A stretch of 64,000 nucleotides of DNA from JAAYJT01 sp037445555 (GCA_037445555.1 JBBIKG010000006.1:74127-138126); one strand, 5' to 3'; positions 1 through 10,376 are shown, counted from the first letter of the stretch. The notes: generated from the sequence alone by a model not told the origin. A program made the numbers and translations.

Positions 1-1047
1 GAGATACGGCAGCGATTTTGAAAGCAATACATCGGCCTCTGTCTTCATTTCATCATATTTCTTGACTTCGCTGAGGGGCAACAGGTTGGCTTTGTCAAGT
101 ATTGCGGCTGCTTCATTCACGTATAGTGCACCCAGGTTGTAGATGGCGTCAAAATAATCGGCTTTAATGTCAATAGCCTTCTTATAGGATTCTTCAGCTT
201 TGCCGAACATTTCTTTGGCTTTGGTCGGGTTTGTATTCTTGAGCTGATCGTATATTGTGCCTACAGCAAAATAGATTGATGGGTTTTTGTCATCTATGGT
301 AACGGCTTTTTCAAGATTTTTAAGGGCCTTGTCGGTTTTCTTGGTGGCAAGAAAAATGTTTGTTTCATTCACCAGCAAACCAAAATCTTCCGGAAAGAGT
401 CCCCTACCCTTGTTGATATATTCAATGGCTTTTAATGTATCTTTCTCACGCAGCGAAATATTGCTGAGAGAAGTGTACAGATCAGCTTTGGCGTAATTCA
501 TCCCAACAAGGTCGGCATAGATCTTTTTGGCTCTCGGAAAGTCTTCAGCCAGTTCGGCAGTCATTCCAGCGTAATAATATGTTGAAGTATCGATGCTGCC
601 CATGTGTTTGGTTACCAGAGTACTGTTCGAGAACATCTTGGTGGCCAGCTTGAAATCCTGCACCTTATATGCCTCAGCACCAGCATTAAACATCTGCTCG
701 CTCAACATATACAGATTAGTGAAAACATCAGCATATATCTCCTTCTTTTTATCAAGTTCCTGTGCTTTCACATAGGAGTTGAACGCCGTAAGCAAGGGGT
801 CGGCATCAAGCGCTTTGTACGCCGGATTTGTGCTGGCAAATATCTGCATATAGATATTTCCGCGATAAAACCAAGTTTTGGCGTCATTGATGGTCTGAGG
901 ATGCGTGATCGCCTGGTCAATCAATGTCTTGGCCTTATCCAGAGCGCCTTTTTTCAAGCTGCTTAAGGCAGCAGACCGGTTTTTGGTTTGCGCACCGGCT
1001 ATATTGATTGCCAATGCGAGAACGAAAAAGAGAACGATTTTTTTCAT
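1..1047 (-). CDS. Tetratricopeptide-repeat protein, secreted or periplasmic (3' end outside window)
   Basis: Reading the minus strand from the ATG at 1045-1047 gives 349 open codons that run off the left edge, so the C-terminus is missing. The N-terminus (MKKIVLFFVLALAINIAGAQ) is a clear signal peptide, so the mature protein is exported to the periplasm or outer membrane. The rest is helical with repeated TPR-like units, for example around residues 180-330 (YAKADLYTSLSNISLREKD, NPSIYFAVGTIYDQLKN, ADYFDAIYNLGALYVNEAA). TPR proteins serve as protein-interaction scaffolds; the partner cannot be deduced. It lies 29 bp downstream of gyrA on the same strand and may be read from the gyrA transcript. 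No catalytic domain is seen. Confidence 0.85.
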   Translation of the reverse strand, partial: MKKIVLFFVLALAINIAGAQTKNRSAALSSLKKGALDKAKTLIDQAITHPQTINDAKTWFYRGNIYMQIFASTNPAYKALDADPLLTAFNSYVKAQELDKKKEIYADVFTNLYMLSEQMFNAGAEAYKVQDFKLATKMFSNSTLVTKHMGSIDTSTYYYAGMTAELAEDFPRAKKIYADLVGMNYAKADLYTSLSNISLREKDTLKAIEYINKGRGLFPEDFGLLVNETNIFLATKKTDKALKNLEKAVTIDDKNPSIYFAVGTIYDQLKNTNPTKAKEMFGKAEESYKKAIDIKADYFDAIYNLGALYVNEAAAILDKANLLPLSEVKKYDEMKTEADVLLSKSLPYL

Positions 1048-1076
1048 TTTAAGATGTTTTTGTTAAAAAAACTGGA

Positions 1077-3638
1077 TTATTCATTATTTTCAATTGGTGT
1101 ACCTGTTTGGTTTATCTCCAGGGCTTCATCGGAAGTTAATCCTTCTATGGCATTTTCTTCTTCATCAATTTCAACCTTTGTAACAGCAGCTATTGCATCG
1201 TCGGCCTGGATGTTTATCAACTTAACGCCCTGGGTAGCCCTGCCAATAACCGGAAGCGATTTCACCGGTAATCGTATTAAGAGCCCTGCCCTACTCATAA
1301 TCATTAAGTGATTCTCGTCCATCACATTCTTAATAGCAATAAGCTTGCCAGTTTTATCGGTCACATTTAAGGTCTTTATTCCTTTTCCGCCCCGGCCTGT
1401 AATCCGATAATCGTCGAGTGGGGAACGTTTTCCGAACCCGTTCTCTGAAACTACCAATATATCCTCTTTTCCGTTCTCCAGGCAAATCATTCCGATAGTT
1501 TCGTCCTGTTCGTCCGACAAGGTTATTCCTTTTACACCGGCCGCATTACGTCCCATTGGCCTGACCGTCTGTTCATTAAATCGTATAGCCCTACCAATCC
1601 TGGATGCTAAGATAATCTCATTGTTTCCGTTTGTTAAACGGGCTTCAATCAATTCATCGTTCTCTCTTACCGTGATGGCATTGATACCACTCATCCTTGG
1701 CCTTGAGTAAGCCTCGAGCGAAGTCTTTTTTATGATACCGCCCTTAGTGCAGAGAATTATGTAGTTATTGTTGATATACTCGCTGTCTTTCAGATCCTTA
1801 ACATTTATGAAGGCTTTGATTTTATCGCCGGGATCAATGCTTAAGAGGTTTTGTATGGCCCGGCCTTTGGAGGTTTTGGCTCCTTCCGGAATTTCGAAAG
1901 CCCTCAGCCAGTAGCATTTGCCTTTTTCGCTGAATAGAAGCAGGTAATTATGATTTGTGGCCACAAACAAGTGCTCAACAAAGTCTTCATCGCGCACCTC
2001 GCTGCCTTTTGCGCCTTTGCCACCTCTGTGCTGTAAACGGTATTCGGACAGGGGCGTCCGTTTTATGTATCCCAGATGCGAGATGGTTATTACAACGCTT
2101 TCGTCGGCAATAGTGTCTTCGATTCGGAAATCTTTGGCTGAATATTCGATCTGGGTTTTAGGTTCATCACCATATTTTTCCTTGATCTCCACTAGCTCAT
2201 TTTTGATTATTTCCATTCTCAGGCCTTCATCGGCAAGCACATGGTTGAAATATTCAATCTGTTTATTCAGTTCAGCATATTCTTCCTTGATTTTGTCACG
2301 TTCAAGCCCAGTAAGCCGCTGAAGGCGCATGTCAAGGATGGCTTTGGCCTGAATCTCCGAAAGACTGTACTGTTCGATCAACCCGGCTTTGGCTTCTTCA
2401 GGAGTTTGGGATGCCCTGATGAGGGCAATTATTTCGTCGAGGTGGTCGAGGGCTATTAATAATCCTTCAAGGATATGCGCTCTTTTCAGAGCTTCGTTGA
2501 GCTCAAACCTGGTGCGCCTGACTACCACTTCGTGGCGATGATCAACAAAATGCGAAATGATTTGCTTGAGATTGAGCGTAATAGGCCGCCCTTTGACCAA
2601 TGCAACATTATTTACGCTAAAAGATGACTGCAAAGGTGTAAGTTGGTAGAGCTTATTCAGCACCACGCTTGATATGGCATCGCGTTTCAGTTCGTATACA
2701 ATGCGCAAGCCCTGCCTGTCGCTTTCATCGCGAATATCTGATATGCCTTCGATTTTCTTTTCCTCAACCAGATCGGCGGTGCGGCGGATCATATCGGCCT
2801 TGTTCACCTGGTATGGAATGGAAGTAACAATTATATTTTCGCGTCCGTTTTCATCAGGCTCAATGGTGGCTTCTCCGCGGATGATAATTCTGCCTCTGCC
2901 GGTTTCGTATGCTTCGCGAACTCCATCGTAGCCATATATGATGCCACCCGTTGGGAAATCGGGGGCTTCGATGAATTTCATCAATTCTGCAATTGTGATC
3001 TCACGGTTGTTGATATAGGCGACGATGCCGTCAATTACCTCGCCTAGGTTATGCGGAGGCATATTGGTAGCCATGCCTACAGCAATTCCCGATGTACCGT
3101 TAATAAGCAGATTGGGAATGCGGGTGGGCAGAACGGTGGGTTCTTCAAGGGTATCGTCGAAGTTGAGCCGAAAATCAACGGTGTCCTTATTGATGTCAGA
3201 CAACATTTCTTCGGCAATTCGCCTGAGTCGTGCTTCCGTATATCGCATGGCAGCCGGACTGTCGCCGTCAATAGATCCAAAATTACCCTGTCCATCCACC
3301 AGCGGATATCGTAGTGACCAATCCTGGGCCATACGCACCATGGCATCGTAAACGGATGTATCGCCGTGCGGGTGATACTTACCCAGCACCTCCCCCACTA
3401 TCCTGGCCGATTTCTTATAAGCCCGGTTAGCCAAAAGACCAAGATCAAGCATGCCAAATAGCACCCTTCTGTGTACAGGTTTCAAACCATCCCGCACATC
3501 AGGTAAAGCACGCGACACGATCACCGACATCGAATAATCGATGTAGGCCGATTTCATCTGATTTTCAATATTTACCGGAATAATTTTCTCGCCTGGGCCC
3601 TGCAAATCGTTTTTATTATCCAAATCTTTTTCCTGCAT
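1077..3638 (-). CDS. gyrA: DNA gyrase subunit A
   Basis: Full-length (853 aa) breakage-reunion subunit of the type II topoisomerase that introduces negative supercoils using ATP with GyrB. The catalytic tyrosine is Y133 in AAMRYTEARL. The quinolone-resistance region reads HPHGDTSVYDAMVRMAQ, with Thr94 at the position of E. coli Ser83 and Asp98 at that of Asp87; Thr is also found in some naturally sensitive species, so no resistance is inferred. The C-terminal pinwheel carries a GyrA-box variant QHRGGKG at about residues 536-542, as needed for DNA wrapping, and a related RGGKG further on. The tail is acidic. It is divergent from clpC across a 435 bp gap. Confidence 0.97.
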   Translation of the reverse strand: MQEKDLDNKNDLQGPGEKIIPVNIENQMKSAYIDYSMSVIVSRALPDVRDGLKPVHRRVLFGMLDLGLLANRAYKKSARIVGEVLGKYHPHGDTSVYDAMVRMAQDWSLRYPLVDGQGNFGSIDGDSPAAMRYTEARLRRIAEEMLSDINKDTVDFRLNFDDTLEEPTVLPTRIPNLLINGTSGIAVGMATNMPPHNLGEVIDGIVAYINNREITIAELMKFIEAPDFPTGGIIYGYDGVREAYETGRGRIIIRGEATIEPDENGRENIIVTSIPYQVNKADMIRRTADLVEEKKIEGISDIRDESDRQGLRIVYELKRDAISSVVLNKLYQLTPLQSSFSVNNVALVKGRPITLNLKQIISHFVDHRHEVVVRRTRFELNEALKRAHILEGLLIALDHLDEIIALIRASQTPEEAKAGLIEQYSLSEIQAKAILDMRLQRLTGLERDKIKEEYAELNKQIEYFNHVLADEGLRMEIIKNELVEIKEKYGDEPKTQIEYSAKDFRIEDTIADESVVITISHLGYIKRTPLSEYRLQHRGGKGAKGSEVRDEDFVEHLFVATNHNYLLLFSEKGKCYWLRAFEIPEGAKTSKGRAIQNLLSIDPGDKIKAFINVKDLKDSEYINNNYIILCTKGGIIKKTSLEAYSRPRMSGINAITVRENDELIEARLTNGNNEIILASRIGRAIRFNEQTVRPMGRNAAGVKGITLSDEQDETIGMICLENGKEDILVVSENGFGKRSPLDDYRITGRGGKGIKTLNVTDKTGKLIAIKNVMDENHLMIMSRAGLLIRLPVKSLPVIGRATQGVKLINIQADDAIAAVTKVEIDEEENAIEGLTSDEALEINQTGTPIENNE

Positions 3639-4073
3639 ATTACCTTAATGTGACTAAAATTGAAGATGCTTTCTGATTGGCAGTCATATAAAACGCAAAT
3701 AATTGTATATGAGCCTATTAAAAAATGTCTATACAAGTTACGAAGATAGAAATATTTATTTAACCAGCAACCTGATTTGGCAGGTATGTTTTGAACAATT
3801 TACTGTTGATAATAAATAGCTAATTCGCATTATATGAGCTCATTGCGTCATATCTTTGCGCTACGTGAAATTTGTATTTTATTGGCAAAGGCTTTTGCAC
3901 TAAACAGTTGCCAGTCCTGATTGTTATATGTAAACAATAAAGCTAGAAATACCTCGTAATGTATCTCAGACTTCGGCATTATTTTTGACACCTTATTATG
4001 GGTTACTGAGATCGTAAAAGAAATTATCATTGTAACTCAAATCATATCAAAGACTTAATTATACGACATATAG
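3639..4073. other. Intergenic region between divergent gyrA and clpC
   Basis: 435 bp without a convincing gene. It must hold the promoters of both neighbours. One TAnnTTTG-type -7 element on the plus strand occurs at 3851-3858 (TATCTTTG), but no TTG lies 19-21 bp upstream and it is about 215 bp from clpC, so its use is uncertain. A 60-codon minus-strand frame at 3848-4030 has no recognisable features and I do not call it a gene. Confidence 0.5.
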
Positions 4074-6611
4074 ATGGAAGCCAAATTTTCGCAAAGAGTT
4101 AAGGACGTTTTGTCATACAGCAGGGAGGAAGCTATCCGGTTGGGTAACGAATACATTGGGGTAGAACACCTGCTGCTTGGGATGATACGTGAAGGAGAAG
4201 GTAAAGCGATACAGGTTCTTAATTATCTTGGAGTGAATATTCCTGAATTAAGAAGAATGATAGAGTCAGCGGTTGCCACAGGCAGCAATAAGGTGAAAGA
4301 TGTCGAAAATCTGCCTTTGGTCAAGCAGACCGAAAGGGCCTTAAAGCTGACCTACCTCGAAGCAAAGCTATTCAAAAGCGAGCTGATTGGCACGGAACAT
4401 TTGCTTCTGGCTATTCTAAAAGATGAAGACAATGTGGTTACGCGAAGTTGTAGTCAGTTCAATGTGGACTATGACTCTGTAAGAGCTGAGTTAGAAAATA
4501 TAATCAATAAACCTGAAAAACAAAGAGATACGCGTTCGGAATTTCCGGGCGGAACCTCAGAGGACGAACCCGAGGAAAGCAAGGAATTTGGCGGAGGTGC
4601 GAAAAAAATGGCTGAGTCGAAATCGAAAACTCCTGTTTTGGATAATTTCGGTCGCGACCTGACACGAGCGGCTGAGGAAGGCCGATTGGATCCCATCGTG
4701 GGACGGGAGAAAGAGCTGGAACGTATAGCACAGATTCTGAGCCGGCGTAAGAAAAACAACCCTGTGCTGATCGGGGAACCGGGTGTTGGCAAATCAGCCA
4801 TTGCCGAAGGCCTGGCCTTACGTATTGTTAACCGGAAAGTTTCCCGCGCCCTTTTCAATAAACGTGTGTACACCCTTGATCTGGCATCGCTGGTTGCTGG
4901 AACAAAATACCGCGGTCAGTTTGAGGAGCGCATGAAAGCCGTACTAAGTGAGCTAGAGAAAAACCAGGATATTATCATCTTCATCGACGAGATACATACC
5001 ATTGTAGGCGCCGGCAATGCTTCAGGAGCGCTGGATGCCTCGAATATGTTTAAGCCAGCGCTGGCCCGTGGTGAAATTCAGTGTATCGGAGCCACCACTC
5101 TAGACGAGTACAGGCAGTACATAGAAAAAGACGGAGCACTCGAGCGTCGTTTTCAAAAGATTATGGTCGATCCGACCACTCCTGAAGAAACCCTGGAGAT
5201 ATTAAAGAATATTAAAGAGAAATACGAAGACCATCACCTAGTTGAATACAACAACGCGGCTCTCGAGGCCTGTGTGCATCTAACGCAGCGTTACATCACA
5301 GACAGGTACCTCCCTGACAAGGCCATCGACGCGCTTGACGAGGCAGGATCAAGAGTGCATATCAAGAATATCCGAGTGCCGGTAGAGATTGTAAACATTG
5401 AAGATCGTATAGAAGAAATAAAAATCAAGAAGACAAAGGCTATTTCAAGCCAAAAATTTGAAGAAGCTGCTGAATACCGTGACGTGGAGCGCCGTTTGCT
5501 TCAGGAACTCGACAAGGCTAAACGCAAATGGGAGGAAGAATCAAAGATACATCGCGAAGAAGTGACTGAGGACAATGTGGCCGAAGTGGTTGCCATGATG
5601 ACAGGAATTCCTGTACAGCGTATTGCGCAGAACGAAAGTAACCGGCTCGTATCAATGGAAGCAGAACTTGAAAATTCGGTTATAGGGCAGCATGAGGCTA
5701 TAAAAAAAGTCGTTAAAGCTATCAGGCGCAACCGAGCAGGGTTGAAAGACCCAAACAAACCCATTGGTACGTTTATCTTTTTGGGACCCACCGGAGTTGG
5801 CAAGACGCATCTAGCCAAGGTGCTTGCACAGTATCTTTTCGACAGCGCAGATGCTCTCATACGCATAGATATGAGTGAATATATGGAGAAGTTTGCAGTG
5901 TCAAGACTTGTGGGGGCTCCTCCGGGATACGTAGGCTATGAAGAAGGTGGACAGCTGACCGAAAAAGTAAGGAGAAAACCTTACAGTATTGTGTTGCTCG
6001 ACGAGATTGAAAAGGCCCATCCCGATATATTCCACCTACTCCTGCAGGTGCTAGATGATGGCCAGCTAACCGACAGCCTCGGCCGTAAGGTAGACTTTAA
6101 AAACTCCATCATCATCATGACATCAAATATTGGGTCCAGGCAGCTGAAAGACTTCGGACAGGGTGTCGGTTTCTCGACTGCAGCCCGCCAACAGGCCAGT
6201 TCGGATATCTCAAGGGGTATAATCGAAAACGCATTAAAGAAGACCTTTGCTCCTGAATTCATCAACCGTATTGATGACATCGTGATTTTTGAGCCTCTTG
6301 AGCGCGATTCTATTCACAAGATCATTGACCTGGAGCTTCGCCAGCTGTTCAAGCGAGTTGCTGATATGGGGTATTCCATCAGTATAACCGAAGGAGCCAA
6401 AGATTTCATAGTCGAGAAAGGATGGGATGCCCAGTTTGGCGCAAGACCGCTCAAAAGAGCTATTCAGAAATATATTGAGGATGAATTGGCTGAGTTGATC
6501 ATATCGTCAAAAATGCATGAAGGTGATATGATTACTATTGAACGAAATGGTGAGGAAGAAAAGCTCCTGATCATAAGTTCAACGCCTGAAACTTCGGAAA
6601 AAATCCCTTAA
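4074..6611 (+). CDS. clpC: ATP-dependent Clp protease ATP-binding subunit ClpC
   Basis: 845 aa AAA+ unfoldase that feeds proteins to ClpP. Domain order is complete: two Clp-N repeats (about residues 1-145), first AAA module with Walker A GEPGVGKS (234-241) and Walker B IIIFIDEIH, a short ClpC-type middle domain with a UVR-like stretch (about 420-460, KFEEAAEYRDVERR), second AAA module with Walker A GPTGVGKT (571-578), and the C-terminal D2 domain. The loop GVGF at 697-700 matches the hydrophobic [IVL]GF tripeptide that docks ClpC/ClpX on ClpP, so partnership with ClpP is expected; clpP is not in the window. Single gene followed by a strong hairpin. Confidence 0.96.
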   Translation: MEAKFSQRVKDVLSYSREEAIRLGNEYIGVEHLLLGMIREGEGKAIQVLNYLGVNIPELRRMIESAVATGSNKVKDVENLPLVKQTERALKLTYLEAKLFKSELIGTEHLLLAILKDEDNVVTRSCSQFNVDYDSVRAELENIINKPEKQRDTRSEFPGGTSEDEPEESKEFGGGAKKMAESKSKTPVLDNFGRDLTRAAEEGRLDPIVGREKELERIAQILSRRKKNNPVLIGEPGVGKSAIAEGLALRIVNRKVSRALFNKRVYTLDLASLVAGTKYRGQFEERMKAVLSELEKNQDIIIFIDEIHTIVGAGNASGALDASNMFKPALARGEIQCIGATTLDEYRQYIEKDGALERRFQKIMVDPTTPEETLEILKNIKEKYEDHHLVEYNNAALEACVHLTQRYITDRYLPDKAIDALDEAGSRVHIKNIRVPVEIVNIEDRIEEIKIKKTKAISSQKFEEAAEYRDVERRLLQELDKAKRKWEEESKIHREEVTEDNVAEVVAMMTGIPVQRIAQNESNRLVSMEAELENSVIGQHEAIKKVVKAIRRNRAGLKDPNKPIGTFIFLGPTGVGKTHLAKVLAQYLFDSADALIRIDMSEYMEKFAVSRLVGAPPGYVGYEEGGQLTEKVRRKPYSIVLLDEIEKAHPDIFHLLLQVLDDGQLTDSLGRKVDFKNSIIIMTSNIGSRQLKDFGQGVGFSTAARQQASSDISRGIIENALKKTFAPEFINRIDDIVIFEPLERDSIHKIIDLELRQLFKRVADMGYSISITEGAKDFIVEKGWDAQFGARPLKRAIQKYIEDELAELIISSKMHEGDMITIERNGEEEKLLIISSTPETSEKIP

Positions 6612-6645
6612 AGCTAGGCCTGAGGCATGAATATCTGAAAGATAC

Positions 6646-6678
6646 AAAAGGCCTCTCTTTAACCAAGAGAGGCCTTTT
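6646..6678. terminator. Bidirectional intrinsic terminator between clpC and the acyl-CoA dehydrogenase gene
   Basis: A perfect 14-bp inverted repeat: arms 6646-6659 (AAAAGGCCTCTCTT) and 6665-6678, with a 5-nt loop. An A-run precedes and a T-run follows, so it can end transcription from both convergent genes. Confidence 0.9.
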
Positions 6679-6717
6679 GCCTTTTCACCCAACCAGTCTG
6701 TGATTGACTCTTAGATT

Positions 6718-8421
6718 CTAATATTTGTAGGAACCCAGATCTTTCGGATCCGAATTATTGATGAAGCTTACGGCAGCAGTATTCTCTGCACGGGCTTTGC
6801 GTATGAAGATCCCTGCAGATTTAAGGTAACTCCGGTCTCGCTCTGCGTCCAGCAATAGAAGAAATCCCATAATGGTATTTCCGGCCATTTCAACCAGTCG
6901 CCGCGCATGAAAGTCAAGGAATTCGTTGTCTTCGTGTTCATTGACTTTTTCAACAGTTTTGGCAAACTGTTCCGTCATCCGGATAAGATTTTTTTTCAGG
7001 TATTCAAGTTCGGGTTTTACATCCTTCTGAGCATATTCCTGTAGCATCTTAAGGTATGCTCCGTTACCAACTCCCCTTATTGCCGCCACCACCTGCAGTT
7101 GTGAGGTGCCTTCGTAAATGGTGGTGATGCGCGCATCGCGATACAATCGTTCGACAGGAAAGTCTTTCATGTATCCTGTGCCCCCGTGTATCTGGATGGC
7201 ATCATAGGTGATGTGGTTGGAATATTCGCTGGCGAAAAGCTTTACCAGGGGTGTAAATACATCGGCACTTCTCTGATAATACCTCATGTCGTTCCGCTCT
7301 TCGCTGTCCAATTTGCGCTCCTCAGCTAAAAAGCTATATGCCTTGTATACATCTACGAAGCGGGCAGTTTCATATAACAGAGATCGGGCTGCATCGATTT
7401 TTGCCCGCATCGTGGCTAACATTTCGTACACAGCCGGATAGTGCATGATTGCCTTGCCAAACTGCTCTCGCTCATTGGCATATTTTAAAGCCTCGCGGTA
7501 GGCAGCCTCAGCAATACCGACAGACTGTGCCCCTACTCCCAGGCGTGCCGAATTCATGAGGGCCATCACATATTTAATCAATCCCATGCGTGTGTCGCCA
7601 ATAAGTTTAGCGGGAGCATTAGTGAATACCATTTCGCAGGTGGGTGATCCTTTGATGCCCAATTTGTTTTCAATACGGCGTATTACAACTCCATGATGCC
7701 CTTTTTCATAAAGAAACAGCGATAATCCCCGTGCATCGGTAGTGTTTGGCTCGCTGCGCGCCAACACAAGAGAGATATCGGCATCGCCATTCGTGATAAA
7801 TCGTTTCACGCCGTTAAGTAGCCAGGTGTCAGTAGCTGTATCATAAGATGCCCTGAGCTGCACAGCCTGTAAGTCGCTTCCGGCATCAGGTTCTGTCAGA
7901 ATCATTGCAGCAGTAGCCCCTTGGTTGAAACGTGGAAGATATGCGTCCTTCAAAGTTTCAGACGCAAATTCGTGAATTGTTTCGGCGCAGTCCTGCAGAC
8001 CCCATATGTTGGCAAATCCGGCATCAGCACGCGATACGATCTCGGCTGACATGACATAGGGGACAATCGGGAAATTCAAACCATTATATTTTCGTGGCAA
8101 AGACAATCCTACCAGGCCTGCTTTGGTGAGTACCTCATGGTTTTGCTGTGTACCCGGAGCATAAATAACCTCATTATTAATAAGCTGCGGCCCATCATGG
8201 TCAACTCTTTCAGCATTGGGCTGAATAATGTCGCCAGAGATTTCGCCGATGATTTCAAGGACTTTCTCGTAGCTATCCATGGCATCTTCGAAATCTAGCG
8301 GCGCAAAGTCGTAAAGGGTGACATCCCTGAAATTGTCTTCTTTAAGTCTAACGATTTTCTCCATCAAAGGATGATGGAGATGGAATTTCAAATTTGGATT
8401 ATCTGAATAGTAATTAGCCAT
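6718..8421 (-). CDS. Acyl-CoA dehydrogenase, long-C-terminus type
   Basis: 567 aa FAD flavoprotein that oxidises acyl-CoA to enoyl-CoA and passes electrons to ETF. The family signature ILTEPDAGSDLQA lies mid-protein, and the catalytic base is E437 in IYEGTSQLQ. The usual family length is about 380 aa; here the N-terminus is longer and about 110 helical residues follow the core, as in the larger acyl-CoA dehydrogenases common in Bacteroidota. It sits directly downstream of etfA (30 bp) and etfB, so the three form an acyl-CoA oxidation unit. The substrate chain length cannot be read from sequence. Confidence 0.93.
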   Translation of the reverse strand: MANYYSDNPNLKFHLHHPLMEKIVRLKEDNFRDVTLYDFAPLDFEDAMDSYEKVLEIIGEISGDIIQPNAERVDHDGPQLINNEVIYAPGTQQNHEVLTKAGLVGLSLPRKYNGLNFPIVPYVMSAEIVSRADAGFANIWGLQDCAETIHEFASETLKDAYLPRFNQGATAAMILTEPDAGSDLQAVQLRASYDTATDTWLLNGVKRFITNGDADISLVLARSEPNTTDARGLSLFLYEKGHHGVVIRRIENKLGIKGSPTCEMVFTNAPAKLIGDTRMGLIKYVMALMNSARLGVGAQSVGIAEAAYREALKYANEREQFGKAIMHYPAVYEMLATMRAKIDAARSLLYETARFVDVYKAYSFLAEERKLDSEERNDMRYYQRSADVFTPLVKLFASEYSNHITYDAIQIHGGTGYMKDFPVERLYRDARITTIYEGTSQLQVVAAIRGVGNGAYLKMLQEYAQKDVKPELEYLKKNLIRMTEQFAKTVEKVNEHEDNEFLDFHARRLVEMAGNTIMGFLLLLDAERDRSYLKSAGIFIRKARAENTAAVSFINNSDPKDLGSYKY

Positions 8422-8451
8422 TTCTGTTTTGTTAGGAAAAAATGAAAAGGA

Positions 8452-9489
8452 TTATTTCGAATTTTCGCGATAGCACTTAATGAGCTTAGGTATTACCTCG
8501 CTTACCTCACTGGTAATCACGTAATCGGCTATTGCGTTTATCGGTGCATGCGGGTCTGTGTTGATTGAAACTATTTGGGCTGATTGGTCCATTCCGGCCC
8601 TATGTTGCACGGCACCTGAGATGCCACAGGCTATATACAATTTTGGTCTGACAGTGATCCCGGTCTGTCCAATCTGTCTTTCGTGCCCAACAAAACCAGC
8701 ATCGACTGCAGCGCGAGAAGCCCCAACCTCAGCAACCAGCACTTCGGCCAGCTGAAACAGGAGGTCGAAATTTTCTTTCGATCCCACACCGTAACCGCCA
8801 GCTACAATTATCTGTGCTCCTTTAAGGTTGACCTTGCTTTTTTCAATATGGCGTTCTAGTATCCGTATGATAAAATCCTCAGGTTTAAGCAAATTTTGGA
8901 TGTCCAACAGATTGATCTGGCCTTTGCGATCAGGGGATATGACCTCTTTTTTCATTACTCCTTCCCTAACAGTGGCCATTTGGGGGCGGGTTTCGGGGTT
9001 GATAATGGTGGCAATGATGTTTCCTCCAAAAGCCGGCCTGATCTGGTACAACAGATCTTTATAAAGAATCTGGGAACGATTTTCGAGGTGGTCGCCAATC
9101 TCAAGACTAGTGCAGTCTGCTGTTAATCCGCATTTGAGTGCTGATGCGATTCGAGGCGCAAGGTCGCGGCCAATACTGGTGGCTCCAAACAATGCAATCT
9201 CAGGCTTACTGGTTTCAAAAATATATTTAACAATAGCTGTGTGAGGCAATGTCTGATACGGAAATAAGCTGTCATCGGCGGCCAGATGCACAATATCAGT
9301 TCCATAGCTAAACAAATCCTCAGCGATTTGTTGGGTACTTTTGTCGCCAATAAGTATCGCTTCGAGTTGGGTATGAAGGGTATCAGCCAGTTTTCGTCCT
9401 TTCGACAGTAGTTCGAGACTCACATCAGCTACCTGCCCCTCATCATTCATTTCGCAGTATACTGCAACGCTGTTTACTTTTCTCTGCAT
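8452..9489 (-). CDS. etfA: Electron transfer flavoprotein subunit alpha
   Basis: 345 aa. Forms a heterodimer with EtfB that carries electrons from acyl-CoA dehydrogenase to the quinone pool or another acceptor. The C-terminal FAD-binding signature is intact (GQTGITVRPKLYIACGISGA, followed by QHRAGMDQS and INTDPHAPI). The N-terminal half is the usual Rossmann-like ETF domain. It starts 14 bp after etfB and is followed by the dehydrogenase, so the order is etfB-etfA-acd. I see no bifurcating-type extra cofactor domain, but sequence alone does not settle whether this ETF takes part in electron bifurcation. Confidence 0.95.
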   Translation of the reverse strand: MQRKVNSVAVYCEMNDEGQVADVSLELLSKGRKLADTLHTQLEAILIGDKSTQQIAEDLFSYGTDIVHLAADDSLFPYQTLPHTAIVKYIFETSKPEIALFGATSIGRDLAPRIASALKCGLTADCTSLEIGDHLENRSQILYKDLLYQIRPAFGGNIIATIINPETRPQMATVREGVMKKEVISPDRKGQINLLDIQNLLKPEDFIIRILERHIEKSKVNLKGAQIIVAGGYGVGSKENFDLLFQLAEVLVAEVGASRAAVDAGFVGHERQIGQTGITVRPKLYIACGISGAVQHRAGMDQSAQIVSINTDPHAPINAIADYVITSEVSEVIPKLIKCYRENSK

Positions 9490-9503
9490 TTTATCTGTTA
9501 TAT

Positions 9504-10376
9504 TTATCCGATAATATGTGCATCCAGCAGCTCTTTTACCAGGCTCTCCAGTTCCTGATCTGTTCTAATAACCACCGGATCCTTGTGCTGTATAACCACA
9601 TTTTCGATTTTCTTTACCTTGGTTGGGCTGCCTGACAGTCCCAGAAAAGTGGTGTCAGCACCGATGTCTTCGACACTCCATTCTTCGATCTGAAGATACG
9701 GTCTATTCTGATAGAGCTCTGTATAATCACGCACCTCATTTTGAAGCTCACTGACAGTACGTGCATGTTTGAATTTCATCAGCCTCTTACCAATGCGCGG
9801 CCTGCAGGAGGGTGCTGAGCCATGCACAGTAACAGCCAGCGGCAGCGGGGCTTCTACGATCTCGATGCCGCGTTCGAGCCTGCGTTTGATTGTCAGGGTG
9901 GAACCCGACATGGCAAGGATCTCTTCGGCATAGGTAACCTGCGGAAGGTTCAGTTTCTCTGCTGTTTGCGGACCAACCTGTGCTGTATCGCCGTCGATAG
10001 CTTGCCTCCCGCTGAAAACCGCACCTACAGGTGACAGTTTTTTGATGGCCATGGCAAGCGCGTAAGATGTGGCCAGAGTATCGCTTCCTGCAAATTTTCG
10101 GTCTGTCAGTAAAATGCCTCTATCCACGCCACGATAAAGCGCTTCGCGGATTATCTCTGCTGCCCGCGGTGGGCCCATCGTCAGCAAAATAACTTCAGCA
10201 TCACCACCACGCATTTCCTTCAGCCGAAGTGCCATTTCGAGTGCATTCAGGTCTTCGGGATTAAAAATTGCTGGCAGTGCACTTCGGTTCACTGTTCCGT
10301 CCGCCTTCATCGCATCCCTACCCACGTTGCGCGTATCGGGAACCTGTTTTGCTAAACATACTATTCGAAAACTCAT
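9504..10376 (-). CDS. etfB: Electron transfer flavoprotein subunit beta
   Basis: 290 aa, first gene of the etfB-etfA-acd unit. The ETF-beta signature is present in the region DGDTAQVGPQTAEKLNLPQ, followed by the segment LTIKRRLERGIEIVEAPLP typical of this family. It is somewhat longer than the usual 250-260 aa because of a C-terminal extension (after about residue 250) that also occurs in Bacteroidota homologues. It begins 46 bp downstream of fabI and may be cotranscribed with it, but no promoter could be fixed in that gap. Confidence 0.95.
   Translation of the reverse strand: MSFRIVCLAKQVPDTRNVGRDAMKADGTVNRSALPAIFNPEDLNALEMALRLKEMRGGDAEVILLTMGPPRAAEIIREALYRGVDRGILLTDRKFAGSDTLATSYALAMAIKKLSPVGAVFSGRQAIDGDTAQVGPQTAEKLNLPQVTYAEEILAMSGSTLTIKRRLERGIEIVEAPLPLAVTVHGSAPSCRPRIGKRLMKFKHARTVSELQNEVRDYTELYQNRPYLQIEEWSVEDIGADTTFLGLSGSPTKVKKIENVVIQHKDPVVIRTDQELESLVKELLDAHIIG

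Noticed and set aside
1077..3638. Thr94 of GyrA as quinolone-resistance mutation
   Set aside because: Thr occurs naturally at this position in other bacteria and the second key residue (Asp98) is unchanged; no resistance can be claimed.
3848..4030. 60-codon minus-strand frame between gyrA and clpC
   Set aside because: No recognisable domain, no promoter in the right place, and it lies in a region that must hold promoters of both neighbours.
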